DNA of 64,000 bases. Source: Viscum album. Its lineage: Eukaryota > Streptophyta > Magnoliopsida > Santalales > Viscaceae. The notes beneath the pieces are model-generated. The model saw only the letters and a program-made list of their open reading frames with translations, was not told the origin of the DNA and ran no database searches. A program made the translations under genes and the position numbers. Within the stretch, counting starts at the first letter, position 1, and each line of letters begins with the position of its first letter. Positions 13,280 to 26,449 of this stretch are shown here, piece after piece. The stretch is taken from positions 1,971,782,576 to 1,971,846,575 of the forward strand of contig OY728136.1 in the NCBI GenBank assembly GCA_963277665.1, read 5' to 3'.

Positions 13280-14150
13280 CCGGATGTTTGTGCATCCAAA
13301 TAAAATACAATATTAATAAAGAATCAATAATAACCCGTTAATCCTTGAATTCTAGGAATCTCAAAGATTCTCTTGGTACATTCCTAATATACCATAGGTG
13401 TGACATTCTATGGGTCTGCTGAAAATCCAACCCCAAATATTACATGTCCCATGAATTACAATTTAATAACCCAGAATAATCATTTTTTTACCTTGGCATA
13501 AAGTTGCTGCTACATCATTGTACTCGAGATGATGTCAAGATATTTGAAATTATCATAAGTTGACAAGGAGTACACTAAAATATTATCGAATAAACCACTG
13601 AAAACTAGTACATAAATGGTTGTATGTTGTTATTCATTATTTCCATGAGTACCATCAGTGATTTAGTCAATTAAAACAACATCACTAGAAATTCAGGCAT
13701 TCCATACATGCTCTTAAAATCAATCAAAGGGATGTTTTAAGGTCACGCCATTTACTCATGGATACATGATCTTAGATAAATCCTGGATAATATCGCATCT
13801 CATCTAAACTGATTGAATACATCATCAATGTGAGTATGTGGATAAAAACTACTAACTATAATTTAGTTAAACATTTTATTATCAACACCTAAAGGAAAAT
13901 ACCCATCATCATTGTTAGTGAATTTAACATGAGAACACTTAGGATAAATACTAGGCCGTATGAATCCATTAAATTATTTATTTTCAAACTAATATTTCAA
14001 AAATATATGATTTATTTAATCAATTATATATGTCTAGAAAAATGTTGGCTCTAATCCTATCACCTACTTGATCGTGAACATGATATCTCGCTCAGGAGGT
14101 ATCAATATAAGTCATCCGGATTGACATCCAGAAAATTATCTTAAACTGGA
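13280..14150 (-). pseudogene. Reverse transcriptase remnant of Gy-2
   Basis: In minus-strand order: DVNPDDL near 14,110 and ERDIMFTIK near 14,070 (family D.FP.DLPGLPPERDIEFTIDL); a DDVF.QFR...ILSRIYLRS segment near 13,820-13,760 (family DDLFDQL.GA..FSKIDLRSGYHQ); and, with a one-base shift, FIDNILVYS near 13,575 (family FIDDILVYS). The catalytic pair is therefore D-N rather than D-D. Multiple stops and indels. The thumb and connection region runs on to about 13,280 without clear motifs. Confidence 0.88.
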
Positions 14151-14269
14151 GGAAAATAATCCTACTTTATTGCATCATTATCTTGAGAATGAACCACTAT
14201 TTCAGGCATAAGAAAATCCAATCTACACCTAATTGGTCCCATAAAACCATCTTGAATATCTCACTCTCC

Positions 14270-14440
14270 ATAGTATGTGTAGATGCCTCCATAGATATAT
14301 AAAAATGTTATGCTCATCCTATAAGAGTCGATATGATCCTACCATAGAACAAACCAGTCCATATCATGAATCAAGTCCAATAATATAATTTCAATAATTA
14401 ATGCTTCCCCAAATAAATGGAAACCACCAATATCTAGATA
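14270..14440 (-). pseudogene. Protease C-terminal remnant of Gy-2
   Basis: The minus strand encodes IEIILLDLIHDMDWFVLW followed after a stop by HIDSYRMSITF. This matches the gypsy protease/RT linker ADLIVLDM..FDVILGMDWL..YHA.IDC..K.VTF. HDMDW stands for GMDW. The active site D-S/T-G should lie upstream and was not found. Confidence 0.78.
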
Positions 14441-15189
14441 AAAGTTGTTGAAATAGTTTATATTGAATAATCAAACTCACACCCTTGTGTCGATGGTTAA
14501 AACCCCAACCCGTATTTCCACATCTAAGATTAAAATGTTTTTAAAAAATAGATGCTATAATAAAATGTGATGATTCAAAATTAGAAAAATTCAATCTATT
14601 GTATTTGATATAAAAATCATACCTCCTACGTAGGACAGTTCAAAATAAATTATTCCCAAAGTAGTCTACTTTACATGAATCTTACTTTTCCCTCTTCCCT
14701 GAGCTCCAATATGACTACCCTTAGAAATTTATAATTCTGGGTACTGGTGCTCATGTATAAGGGTACCACATCTCCGGTCATGGACTGAATGGTATTTAGA
14801 ACACCAATTAACAACATACATGGGTAAGTAGATCCCCTTCCCATCTATGGTGTCTATTATAGTCACCTACCCCTAGTCATCTATGAAATGATCACACTGA
14901 ACTATAGAACATCACCCAATCTTTCCAATATATGACACTCAACTGTGGGTTATGAACATTGTGGGTACTTATGATCAAAATTTCTACACATGTATCATTG
15001 GGATGAAACACAGTCTTTATATGGTTGTCTGTTTTTCTAAATTCTCTTATGACTACTACATTGGAAGAAACTATCATAGTGGAGCTTCATTGCACTCATA
15101 GAAGAGCTCTAATATCATCTTTTTGAAACAACCATGCTACTACTCAAGGACACTCATAGATTCTATTATGTGATGTGTTTTGGGTTCAT

Positions 15190-15700
15190 CAAATCCACAA
15201 AGATTCTTAAATAAGAAGCATTCATCAGAAACCTAGCCTTATAGAGAAGACCATCCTAAAAACATATCACCTAGGACATCTCCTCGACTACTATATATAG
15301 TGAAAAATATTGTAGATCTGTGAAATGCCCAGCATACTCTAGAATTGACATTCCCTCCTGCATCAGACACATGATATCAAAATAATTTTTATATATCAAC
15401 ATATCATGATAGAAATGGATCATGAACGTCTTCTTTTACTATTTTCATGACTTCTCATTCAATTACCCGACCTTCTCCAAAATATCCCACAAACACCTAG
15501 TTTCTCCATATAGAGTATATACAGAAGGCTTCACCAATCAGTTCATAGGTTTTTCAAGATGCTTGAATGTTGTATATAATAACCAAATCTAGATCTTGGA
15601 TACCTATGGCCCCCCTTCAAGTGTAAAAATTGATGGATTCAATAGAAAATAATATTTTGTTGATTATAGCATCCAGGGGAAAAAATGAAGAATCTACCTT
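15190..15700 (-). pseudogene. Gag (capsid) remnant of Gy-2
   Basis: The minus strand near 15,640 encodes PSIFTLEGGP (family PP.F.GG.DP...EEWL). Near 15,380-15,320 it encodes LMQEGMSILEYAGHFTDL, very close to the gypsy capsid consensus L.QG.MSV.EY...F..L. Near 15,250 is YKARFL. Zinc knuckles expected downstream (about 14,700-15,150) could not be made out. Frame changes throughout. It would form the particle shell. Confidence 0.82.
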
Positions 15701-15779
15701 CCCATAGTTCTCATAACCCCAAGAATATATTATGATGTTGAACATCCATCTACTCCTTAGGAATATTAGGAACCTTGGG

Positions 15780-18597
15780 TTTAGCTATGTTACATGTGTA
15801 AATAATTTCACTCTCGTGAATATCAAATAGAATATGGAGAGGATAAATTTTCTTGATAAGAAAATTAGACACCATAAAGAACTACATAGCAAAGAAGTCA
15901 ATTTAAATATGTGACTATAATAGAGAACCACTTACTCATACTCCCACTAAAAACCAATTTAAAATATTATTACATGACATATTAATTCATTTAAATTTTC
16001 AATTGAGGAAAATATCTCTTATCATATTTAAAAGGGAATATATATATCCCAATAAATAAAATATATACCCCTATCCTACATAGTGAATTTAATTAACTCA
16101 CAATGTGCCTATTATGATGAATATATTCTCATATCATGCTATACTAGGACATAATTATAAATATTAATAAATAGTCACATCATAATACAAGCACCTCAAA
16201 AAACATGTGAATCACCCAAGTTGAAATAACATAAACAATAAGAATAACACAAAACAAACATCAATCCCATCCTTGGGTACTAGCCTTTTGCTTGTACATG
16301 GGTTATCTTCTCCCACACACAATCTCATTACCATGTTCTGACACATCCTAGTATCATTTCTTCTATTTCCAAATAGTTATCTAGATGATAATAAATCCAA
16401 TGCCTTTTGTAACACTTTTTAATATTAACCAATTTTTCACTCTCTCACATGGTAAAAAAGGGATAGATTTTGAGACTTCATGTGAAAACACCCCATACTT
16501 ATTAGGCATCCGACTAGTCGTGGGAGTGTGAAATGTTTAGTGGGGAGACTATACCTCTCGGTATGATGTTTCATAGAAGTATAAAAATAAAAAATATAAA
16601 CAATATAAACAATATAAATACATAGTCGATGAAAACAATAAAAATCCAACTGAATAATTCATTAAATAATGTGGAATAATGTAAAAATGTTCATGACTAT
16701 ATCTAAATTTCATGTTATAAGAAATATAATTAAAAGACTATAAAACATAAATAAATAATCTTAATTCTCTAATCCTAAACCGCATTATAGTCCCACCACC
16801 AATCTCTGTCCCATTTGGAATAAAATAATCAACATCAAGGACAGTATACCTTATCCAAACATGCATCTACATAATCTTATTGGGTACCAAATGATGGATT
16901 GAATACGGTGTGAGTATAACACAGTAGGTTACTACTACTATTTTTAAATAAAATTGTTTGATAAAATGTTTATGTAATAAGGATACAACTATGTGTATTA
17001 ATTAATTTAAAAATGAATAAAATACGAGAAGCACCAGTATTTGTGTATTTTATAAATATCTCAGAGTATGTATTTGGACCATGACAACTACAACCATATA
17101 ACCAAGGTAAAATATCATACATTGGTGATATTATGGACTATATATGAGCATGTCGTATAAACATTAAAACCACCCCCATTGAACCATGTTATATTCATAA
17201 TAATCTGTGTTAAATCCTTATTAACCATATAGAATCAGATTAACATAACTATAAGACTTTCAAAATGGTAATAGTCATAGCCCATTCATAATAAGCATCA
17301 CAACATGTGATTGGTCTGATACTACTCTATATCAGCTATATAGTATATAAGTGTACAACTGTTGGAGCAGACTCCGAAATATAATCACATTAACATGGAA
17401 CAAAATCCTTTTTATTCAACATGAATATCTAAATACTAAATAATATATCTCAAATTTTTAATTGTGATAATTAACCATTTTCATTAAAATACCACTTTCA
17501 ATTAAAATAAAAATTGGTTAATAGTTATATAAATATAAAAAATGACCAAAAAATGATTCTAGAATAATAAATCATCTAATGATTCATGTCATGCTAAAAC
17601 CATATTAATCCATTGTCCATTTCAATTATTTTCATGGATTTCTCACCCAACGGGTAGCTATAAGATATGTCATAAGTGTATTGAATCCAGTGGACTCTAT
17701 GGAAAAATCCATTAATCCATTTTATTTATACAAGTTTTTTCTATGTTTTCACAGTATCTATATTTCATAAAATTAAAATTATCAAACCATAAATTTAATA
17801 TTAAGATCCCACATCTTTAACTTCTGCTCAAAAAAAATTTCCAATTACAAAATTGCATGGGGAAAACGTGTGGATGATTATAAAGAGGTTCTTAGATAAA
17901 AATGATCAAGATAAAACCAAAAAATGCAACCAGTCAATGGATTTGATTTTAATGGAAGGAATAAGTAGGAAGATAATAAAGAATCTAAATTTAATTTCAT
18001 TTTCATGGTCTTACCACACAAACGAGGCATCTATAAGGGTGTTTCGCACTTAAAATTCAAGTATATTTTCTCTAAGGGAAGAGAGAAGAAGATATGTAAT
18101 GAATTTTAATGAAAATTCTATATCCCAAAATGTTAAAAACCAAATGTTATAGAAATTAATGATGTTTAATGTAATTAGACATCATGTTATTATTTTTAAT
18201 TAAATAAAATAAAAAACAATCATCATATATTTATATAAATAAAACACCAAACCAATTATACATTATGTTATCCCTTTACACGGTGTGTAATTTTCCTATA
18301 GATGGGCTTTCATCCCCTTTTCCCATTAAAACACTCTATAAAATTTTAAATATTCTCAACATAACATGAACTAATGATACCACTTAACCCATATATATAT
18401 GAATTACATTAAATTAAAATATAATATATCCATAAGAATTAGGTAATTTCCCCCAACAATGCTCTCAATGTGGATCCACATCAATTTTTACCATGTTCCC
18501 TCACAATAGAACCTTGAGATTATAAAAATGATAAACATCCATAATGAAAACAAAATCAAAAGAAAATTTAACATAAAACATATTGAGGGATATAAAA
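15780..18597 (-). mobile_element. 5' LTR of Gy-2
   Basis: This stretch parallels 8,304-11,218 along its length: the 16,500 region with 9,110, 16,894 with 9,504, 17,590 with 10,198, and 18,300 with 10,900. The right edge is estimated where similarity to the other LTR start ends (minus strand TTTATATCCCTCAAT at 18,597 against TGTAATATCCTGAC at 11,218). The left edge is estimated from the distance to the conserved AAAGGG block near 16,040. Edges are accurate to perhaps 50 bases. Divergence of the two LTRs is high by eye, so the insertion is old. Confidence 0.7.
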
Positions 18598-20901
18598 TTA
18601 AAATGAATGGATATTAATACCCATCTCATAATTAAAACCATAATTATATGTGACAGAAGATCAAAAAGAATCATTATATTATAATCCATGAATTGAAATG
18701 GGTATAATAATTATTTCATTATATCAGATCCTATGTAATATATTCAAGTTTCATAATCATTTCATCAAAGAGTTACATGTGAAAATAAGTGGGTTTCATA
18801 AGAATTTCAACACAGTATAACATGTGGGATTGAAATGAGTTTTTTAAAAATTGAACAATAAAATCGTAATCCATTTAGAGAAAAAATATTAATGATATCC
18901 TCAGATAATATCCACTGTAACAAACATATAATACGAAAAAATTACAATCATACGGGGAATATAATTTAGAATGATCATTGAAAATATTTAGTGGGGAAAA
19001 TATCATTTCAACTTTTGAAAACAATTGTTTAAATACATAAAAAATTATATTACCTTTTCATTCCAAACATCCTTGATATCATACAATTTATGTTTTAGAG
19101 AAATTATTAGTCATGATTTAAGAAAATTGCATTCTTGTTATACTCATTGAAATGATTAATCCTTTCACAATTTTGGTAAAATCCAAAATTGATTTTGTAT
19201 TTCAGAAAATGAAAATAATATTCCATTCAAAATAATTTTAAAAAATTATAACATGAGTAAATTTTTTTTTTAATAATAATATTATACTAATAAAAAATTT
19301 AATTCATTTTTAGAAACATTATTTAAAAAATGACTTTTGACCAATGAGAAAATAAAGGTATTTTTATTAATTTCTAATTTATATTTTCTACCTAGGAGTG
19401 GAGAAATTTTACCATCCCATGTAGATATATTGATTTAAAAAATGGGAATAAAAATTAATTTTATTTAATTAGATTTATATGATTATATTTCAATATTTTG
19501 GAATTTATAATAAACAATCATGATAAATCATGAGATCGTAATATAAAATCAATATGAATTTGATAGCCATGAATCTTAAAAAACATGATGGAAGAACACA
19601 AAATAAATAATAAAATATCTTGATAATGAATAAATTAATTATATTAAAAGTGAATGGGGATTTATTAAATCATCATTAATGAATATAGGTTCATAACTTA
19701 ATATACAACTCTATACAAGAAAATTGGGTAAAATTATCTTTCTTCTTGATTATCATTTGATTCATAATCCACCTTAAAATAATAACATATATAAAAACAT
19801 TAATTATCATGAAATGATTTATATTAATGATATATGATGTTATCAGTCAGTATATACAAGATAAAATGGAAATGAAGATGTAATATAGAATAAGTCACTC
19901 AAAATAATGGAAAGATGAGAAATCCCATTACATTAAGTATTACCTTATGTTGTAATAATTATAAAATATGATATAATAAAGTACGTTAATAATCGATCAA
20001 AAAACCATATAAATATATATTAAAATATATTATTTCTTTATCATCTTTTATTACATGTTTATTATCAATTCCATGTAAAATCTATATTTTGGTTAATAAC
20101 TTCTTTATACTTCCATGATGTTTTAATTTGTTAATTTTTTAGAAAAATGATTTGATTGTAATTAAACCATATACATAATGATAAAAATGACATAAATGTC
20201 ATATATATTCATTTAATATATATTATATTAATCCTTAAAAATTATTGATAAAAAATGAAATAAGCATTTATATATACAATAATTCATATGCACACATGAT
20301 TGTTATTTCAATTTTCTAAACGAACCAAAATAAATAAAGTTAATTGAAATAATATAAATCAAAAATATTTTATATATAATACATATCTCTTGTATTCTTA
20401 ATCCCATAATTAATTCATTCCATTTAAAGTGTGAAAGAATCGGATCACTTTGTGTGTCCGTTGTTTGTCGTACACTCAATTGACTAAATAGTATTCCAAC
20501 TAAATTTATTAGATCATGGTTTATATGGTATTAAAATTCAATAATCATAATAATAATATCAAATACATTAAACATAATATATAAATATTAATCCCTTTAT
20601 TGTTACCAATATTTTGAGATGGTAAACGATGATTTCGTAACCCATTTGATGGATGTGTGTGTGGTTCTAGATCGCAAACAAAATATAATTACATATAAGT
20701 ATACGGAATAAATTTATTTTATTTTATAATAATTATATGTATATAATATAAGGGTTTTTATTAATATATAAAAAAAACATTTGTGGATGAATGTTTTTTA
20801 TTCTCATGTATAGTTTTTCCACAAAAATCCTTCCTCAAATGGATTTATATTCCAAAATAAGGATTAAAATATTTTTTTGTGGGATTTGAATAGTTTATAT
20901 G
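18598..20901. other. AT-rich stretch with no recognised gene
   Basis: About 2.3 kb of AT-rich DNA with frequent stops in all frames. No RT, gag, LTR edge or RNA gene was recognised. A short GC-richer patch lies at 20,440-20,480. It ends at the target site of element A. Confidence 0.6.
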
Positions 20902-20906
20902 GTATG
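20902..20906. repeat. Target-site duplication of element A, left copy (GTATG)
   Basis: GTATG directly precedes the LTR start TGTAACACCC. The identical GTATG follows the other LTR end at 42,857-42,861. The pair defines one insertion event 21.95 kb wide in today's sequence. Confidence 0.95.
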
Positions 20907-21518
20907 TGTAACACCCGAACCCCAGTTACCCAGAGTCGTTGCATTATTTTAATACATTTTCATGATTACAATGAATCAAGTCCCGGAGGACCGATCGGTT
21001 TAGCAGTCTTGGAAAATAAATTAAATACATTAACATTAAATTACAATTTCAATCATAAAACACAATATAAATAGTTCTTTGAGAATGCCATTATTCCCTT
21101 TAGCTTAACCATGTATATCAATCATAATACACTTCATGGAATCCTGGGAAAAATAAAACATTGAAACGGGTGAGTTCAAACACTCAGTAAGGGTAAGAAA
21201 TACTGTGGAAAATGACATAAATATTATGCATGGTGAATAATTGAAACCACATTCTTTTACCAATAATAAACATGAATACTTTTATGGAAAGAATATGAGA
21301 TGAGTAAATAATTCCATAATAAATCATAATCATGGTATTCTACTAGTCGAATAACCACATGAACCATCAATATTATATCCATAATGAGGGAATGTATAAT
21401 GCCAGACATTCTAAAACATTTTTTCAAGGCCTCGCCCAAGACGTCTAAAATGATTAAGGGCTCAACAAAAACCATAAATCAAACTGGGAAAGGGCCTCGG
21501 CCAATTCCACGTCTAGTT

Positions 21519-21565
21519 GTCTCATGAGACCTACCGATGCATCGAGGAGCTATAGCAGGCTCCAC
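21519..21565 (-). other. Palindrome and hairpin block in the 3' LTR of A
   Basis: It contains the perfect 12-base palindrome GTCTCATGAGAC (21,519-21,530), then CGATGCATCG, then GGAGC and GCTCC arms around an AT loop. The same block is present in the other LTRs; here the last hairpin is complete. Confidence 0.6.
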
Positions 21566-22716
21566 CAATCACTTCCTATGTCCAATACATTACTCATATA
21601 AAAAGGTTGAAACATAACATAAAAATTCGTATTAGAACTAGAATACCAAATTTCAATAATTTAACCATAAACCATGAATTGTATAAAAATAGAACATCCA
21701 AAGTCAAACATATCATAACTCATTCAATACCATATGGAATATTGTATTATAATAGATCAACCTCAATTCAAAAATAATATTCAGTAAAGGATGTTGACAT
21801 AGTTTAAAATGATGAATAAAACATTTTGAGAGAAATAACCTTTTTGTAAAATAATTTAAAATTAAAACATTTATAAAGGAAGTAATTTATAAGAGATTTT
21901 TTAATCTATGTTTCCCATACCACTTTGAAACTTTTGAAAATAATTATTATTTCAAAACATTCATGTCCATAAAAATAAATCCGTAAAATCATTTTGAAAA
22001 CATGGACAACAATTATAAAGATTTAGAAAGATAAATCTTGAAAACATTTAAAATTATGATCGTTATAAAGAGTAGCTTTCACAATTCTTTAAAATATTCA
22101 TTTTGAAATCATTTTTATGAAAAATGTATGATAAAAATGTTTCAGTAAATACTTACACATAAACAATCTCGGATAATAATGATATTGAGGAATTAACCCT
22201 TACCAATTTGGTAACTTATGAAACACACAACCCATGAAATCGGTATCATACAATGAATATGTAAATACACATAAATTAAAGTTTATTATACAAATAATAC
22301 AGTTATGGGCAGTACATACACCACACAAAAGGTAATAGTGGCAATATGGCATGAATCTCACGAGAATAAGGAGTGAGATGAAAACCCCTTACCTTGTACT
22401 TTTCCTTTGTCGAGGTTAAGGTAATCTCCTTTATAATGGTTAAATGATTTTTATTAAATTATAAAATAATAATATACATTAATATGATATCATATATGAT
22501 CTTTTAACATTTCTTTGTTAATAATATCTTAGTATTATCGTCGTTTCGGGTGTTAACTTACTCGTTATATATTATATATTTTGTTACATAAGCAGTGTTT
22601 GTTATGGATAGGACATATCTTATACATATAAATAATTATATCAATTCCTTAACCATTATTTGTAATCATAAAACGAGAATTAGGCTTGAATGGATACGAT
22701 GGTGAATGAATCTCAT

Positions 22717-22756
22717 CGCGTTTCTGGAGACGGTAGTCCGTACGTACGCACGAACG
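22717..22756 (-). promoter_or_regulatory. GTACGTAC-containing GC-rich motif in the 3' LTR of A
   Basis: The plus strand reads GGAGACGGTAGTCCGTACGT and continues with ACGCACG. It is unusually GC-rich for this DNA and is kept in all six LTRs of A, B and C. A weaker second copy (GGTTGTAGTCCGCCC) lies near 22,918-22,944. Function unknown; the GTAC cores are the kind bound by plant SBP-domain factors. Confidence 0.5.
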
Positions 22757-23490
22757 CTACTTCCATTTCATTTTTCATTTTAAATGGAATCAAAACCAAA
22801 TAATACATAGGTATATTATTATTATTATAGTATAATATAATATCTTATATGTGTTACTTAAGTTCATTAATACCATCCTTTATATGTTCCTTGTATGGTA
22901 TAAACGAGTCATATCACTTGGAGGTGGTTGTAGTCCGCCCTTCCTCAAATGAAATTATCATATATATGTACAACATGAAACGAATAATGGTATGCTATAA
23001 AATGGAATTACAGAATATTATACCTAAAATAAATATAATTAATATCATATTTAATTATAGTTCCATCATAATGGCCACCATGAGAGGCGGTAGGAGATAA
23101 TTGAACAATCATCGTTTCGTGAGGCGTTTGGTTTCCATCCACAGAAACATTATGTTCTTCACCCATTAGATAGAGGTGTGTGTAAGTGTAGTTCGAATAA
23201 TTCTCATAAAAATATCCTAGTATATTTAGGATACTGTTTTTGTTAAAAACTAAAATAATAAGAAGAGTTTAGGGGTTGGAGAAGTAAAAGAAAAGAAAAG
23301 AAGCTAAGAGAAATCGTTACCTTTAATTTGGGTAACTCCCTTTGGATTGAACCAAAAATGACTCTTGAAGTTACTTCTGCCTAAGGTAAGTCTTCTAATA
23401 GGAGGATAGGGATTTAGGGAGATTAATTGGGCAGAGGTTGGATGAGCCAAAAGGCTTGAGAGGTGTGAGGAATTGGTTAGATGTGGTGTC

Positions 23491-23498
23491 CTTTTATA
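23491..23498 (-). promoter_or_regulatory. TATA box of the 3' LTR of A
   Basis: The minus strand reads TATAAAAG, followed about 30 bases later by a C/T-rich leader start. The same position holds TATAAAAG in B and C. Confidence 0.65.
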
Positions 23499-25084
23499 AG
23501 GGGGAGGAGGGTCTCTTTAGGAAAAACATAACGTATTATATTATAATAAATTTATATTCGGTTACTAATGGCTCCAAAGTGGATTATTCATATTTTAAGG
23601 TAGTTAGAGGTATAAATCCTTTCAAAAAATATATTTTATATAGGTTTGTGTCATTATATTAAACTTATCTATTAGTTTTAACTCTTGGTTAATTAGTTTG
23701 ACACTTACCATGTCACTTTGTATTTTTATATTATATAGTTAATAAACATACTATATACCTCCAAGAGACCCCCATGTGGTACATTAATGATAAACCTATC
23801 ATGATACAAGTAATTTGGCCAAACCTTAGAACTTTAGGAATTTAATATCAATTAATAATATAATATTTGTTTGAAAACCCATTTTTTTCAATTTTGACAC
23901 TATTTGGTATTTTATTTTTCTGAAAATCATAACAGCATGATTACTTCAAAAAAAGTTAATTAAATCAATCCTAACATGTCTTATTAACCTATAAAATTCA
24001 TGGAATTAATTAACAGTCTCAAATTATATTTATTTGGGTATTTATAATATCAATTATTTTAATATTTCACTAATAAAGTAATTACTGCATCATCATTTTG
24101 TCATAAATAAATTAAATTATTTAATGTCTAAAAATTATAAATAAACTACCATTATGTATGATATTATTTTAGATTTTTAATGAGTATTTATAGTCCAAAA
24201 TCCATCATATATAACCCTATGTAAAAATTGTTATCTTAAAAGATATGTGCTTATGTCATTTTTGTATTTACATTAACTTAATTAATATAAAGTGTCATTA
24301 TCACTTACAACTGGATCCATGGGGTCCCAAAATCGACTCAAATATACTCATGGTCAGACATGTATCAACCAATAGGGTTAAGACATGTTTTAGGGTAATT
24401 TATTATAATTATAAAATTATTTTGTTTACCCTTATTTAATTGATTTACCCTTTAACCATGGTAAATAAAATATTTACCGAAGTAATTATTCAAAATGTCT
24501 AAAAATAAAAGTTACCTATTTACACAGTTTGGAAATCCTGATTCCAAATATGGAGTCCATTTTTCTATATTCAAAACACATATGTGGCAGAAATTAATTT
24601 AAAATTAACTCCCACTATCAAAACAAAAAGCGTGTTTTTAAGAGATAATAACTATCAAAAGATTGACAGTTTTTTATGTCCAGTTTAAATGTGAAATTAT
24701 GTAAAATGACCAAAATTGTATTAAATGGTAAAAATATATTCTAAATATACTTTAAAAAAACTAAAATTCAAAATTTATCACAATTAATTATTTTGATTAA
24801 AAAGGTTGTTTTAAATTAAAATTTAGTAATTTTAACTATTCATCAAAATATGAAGGTTTTCCGAAAAGTACCAAAATTTCACCCATGGATAATTTTGATA
24901 TTACGAATCCAAATATTAAGTCAATTTTGAGAGATAAAATTTATAATATTTAAAAAAGTGGGTATTACTATTCATAAAGGCTACTTTGATTGGTCGTGGT
25001 GTGTGTTAGAACTCGAAGTTGCGTACAACACACGCTGCTGTATTATTCAAAGAGAAGTGTACCATAGAATCTTGAGGTGTTACA

Positions 25085-25099
25085 TTCTACCCTCCTTCA
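25085..25099 (-). other. Polypurine tract of A
   Basis: The minus strand reads TTGAAGGAGGGTAGAA directly before the LTR start TGTAACACC. Correct place and composition for plus-strand priming. Confidence 0.85.
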
Positions 25100-25654
25100 A
25101 TAAATTGCGTCCTCTCAATTTATACTCGGTATTGGAGACTTGGGGTAGACATTTCAAAATATCATAGTTGAAATCCCACATCGAAAATTGGATTAATGAG
25201 GCCTCTATTGAAAATAATTATTGGTAAGTATGAAGGTTACAGAAAATAACACATAATAGGGTTTCATGTAGGAAAATATGGATATGGAAGAGAAATCTAA
25301 CCATCAATATCAGATGGAGAGTGGTAGAGAACATGGCTATGAAAAGGCCAACAATCCCAAAGCCATAAATTTGTGATGATCTAAGGTACCGTCTTGGACA
25401 TAAAAAATTTCTAAGTTCCTTTTCATATTGTTGAGGAATTTATTTATGAAATTGAATAAGACCATAAGGAGATATAATTACTTTCTAAATAAATTTTTAT
25501 CCATTAATAAATTTCTACCCCAAACTCATCTTTCACCCCAACACATAATACATCTCAAAAATAATTTATTTATCCAAATCGTATAGGGTTCCAAATATGA
25601 TGAATTTATAATTCACATATCAGACCTTTTAAAAAAGAAACTACATTATACCAT

Positions 25655-25776
25655 CCAGGAACTTCATGTATTCCAGTGGTAGGTGATAAATCATAATTTC
25701 ACTATGGTTGTGGGCTCGATTCCCGTAGTTTTCTCCGACGCGACGGGTCGTCACACGGTCTGCGTGTTGTCCTTTT
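25655..25776 (+). ncRNA. tRNA-derived polymerase III unit inside element A, opposite strand to the element
   Basis: The plus strand carries a box A-like TATTCCAGTGGTAGG (25,669-25,683) and box B GGCTCGATTCC (25,713-25,723), 10 of 11 to the consensus GGTTCGATTCC. A GC-rich tail (CCGACGCGACGGGTCGTC) follows, ending at CCTTTTAT, a T-run of the terminator kind. The T-arm pairs partly. Homologous units lie at 35,524-35,638 and 51,096-51,213, always antisense to the host element. It is too altered to be a working tRNA; SINE-like or a captured tRNA pseudogene are the main options. Confidence 0.75.
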
Positions 25777-26449
25777 ATAAAAATCCAATATTAACCGTTC
25801 AAACTTAATCCCTTATAACATTTAGAATTATCCAAAATAATTACGTAAACTCTCATTCCAAAATTTATATGACTGGTAAACATAATGTAGATCATTTTTA
25901 CCCCGTAATAGCATTTTAATACCTTCATCATTTATTCTTTTAAGACACTGCATCATCCTGAATTACCATAATACCTTATTGATTACATTCATGCTCCCTT
26001 ATTCCTTATACAATACTTGATATACTATATCCAACCAAAAATGTTGTAAACTACAACAGTGATAGAATATACACATCTTTAATCAGTTTCAAGGCAGTCA
26101 AGAATATCCAATATAATTTACCCAAAGCAACCATATCTTATTCCAAAATCAGTACCTCAATATTAAGACCATATTAAGTTTTATCTTTCCTTAAACCATG
26201 TGATTTACAATAAGTTTAACTCCCTGTAGAGTCACTTTTATTAGTACCATAAAATATCAAATCCTCAATTAAAAAGTACTACAGTACAATACTTATTTAT
26301 TTCCAGTACATCAATGATACGACACTTCAATGAAATAATTCCAAAATAACGACATAAGAATACAAGTCATTCCTAATCATCTGTGGTAGTATCATAACAT
26401 GACTATTATCCAATAGCATCATTTTTGGCATAGTCTGATGGCTGGTACA

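Larger units (their letters stand above)
11219..15780 (-). mobile_element. Gy-2: degenerate Ty3/gypsy internal region (gag-pol)
   Basis: The minus strand shows gag (15,700-15,190), protease C-terminus (14,440-14,270), RT (14,150-13,280), RNase H (13,090-12,830) and integrase with a chromodomain-like tail (12,440-11,300), in gypsy order over about 4.5 kb. It is bounded by two LTR copies (8,304-11,218 and about 15,780-18,597). All domains are interrupted by stops or indels, so it is dead. Confidence 0.88.
21144..23320 (-). other. Possible leader intron in the 3' LTR of A
   Basis: In the sense direction the donor reads AAAG/GTAACG, the acceptor TTTTATTTTTCCCAG/GATT with a pyrimidine-rich run before it. 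Both sites recur at the same places in the B and C LTRs. Splicing is inferred, not shown. Confidence 0.4.
20907..25084 (-). repeat. 3' LTR of element A
   Basis: It starts in the sense direction at 25,084 with TGTAACACCTCAAG and ends at 20,907 with GGGTGTTACA. Minus-strand landmarks: TATA box 23,491-23,498, possible splice donor at 23,320/23,319, possible acceptor at 21,145/21,144, a GTACGTAC motif at 22,717-22,756 with a degenerate second copy near 22,918-22,944, and the palindrome block around 21,519-21,565. It matches the 5' LTR of A throughout. Confidence 0.95.

Noticed and set aside
15105..15120. Minus-strand GATGATATTAGAGC resembling a tRNA-Met primer site
   Set aside because: It lies downstream of the Gy-2 gag (15,190-15,700), so it cannot be the primer site of that element, and the match is imperfect.
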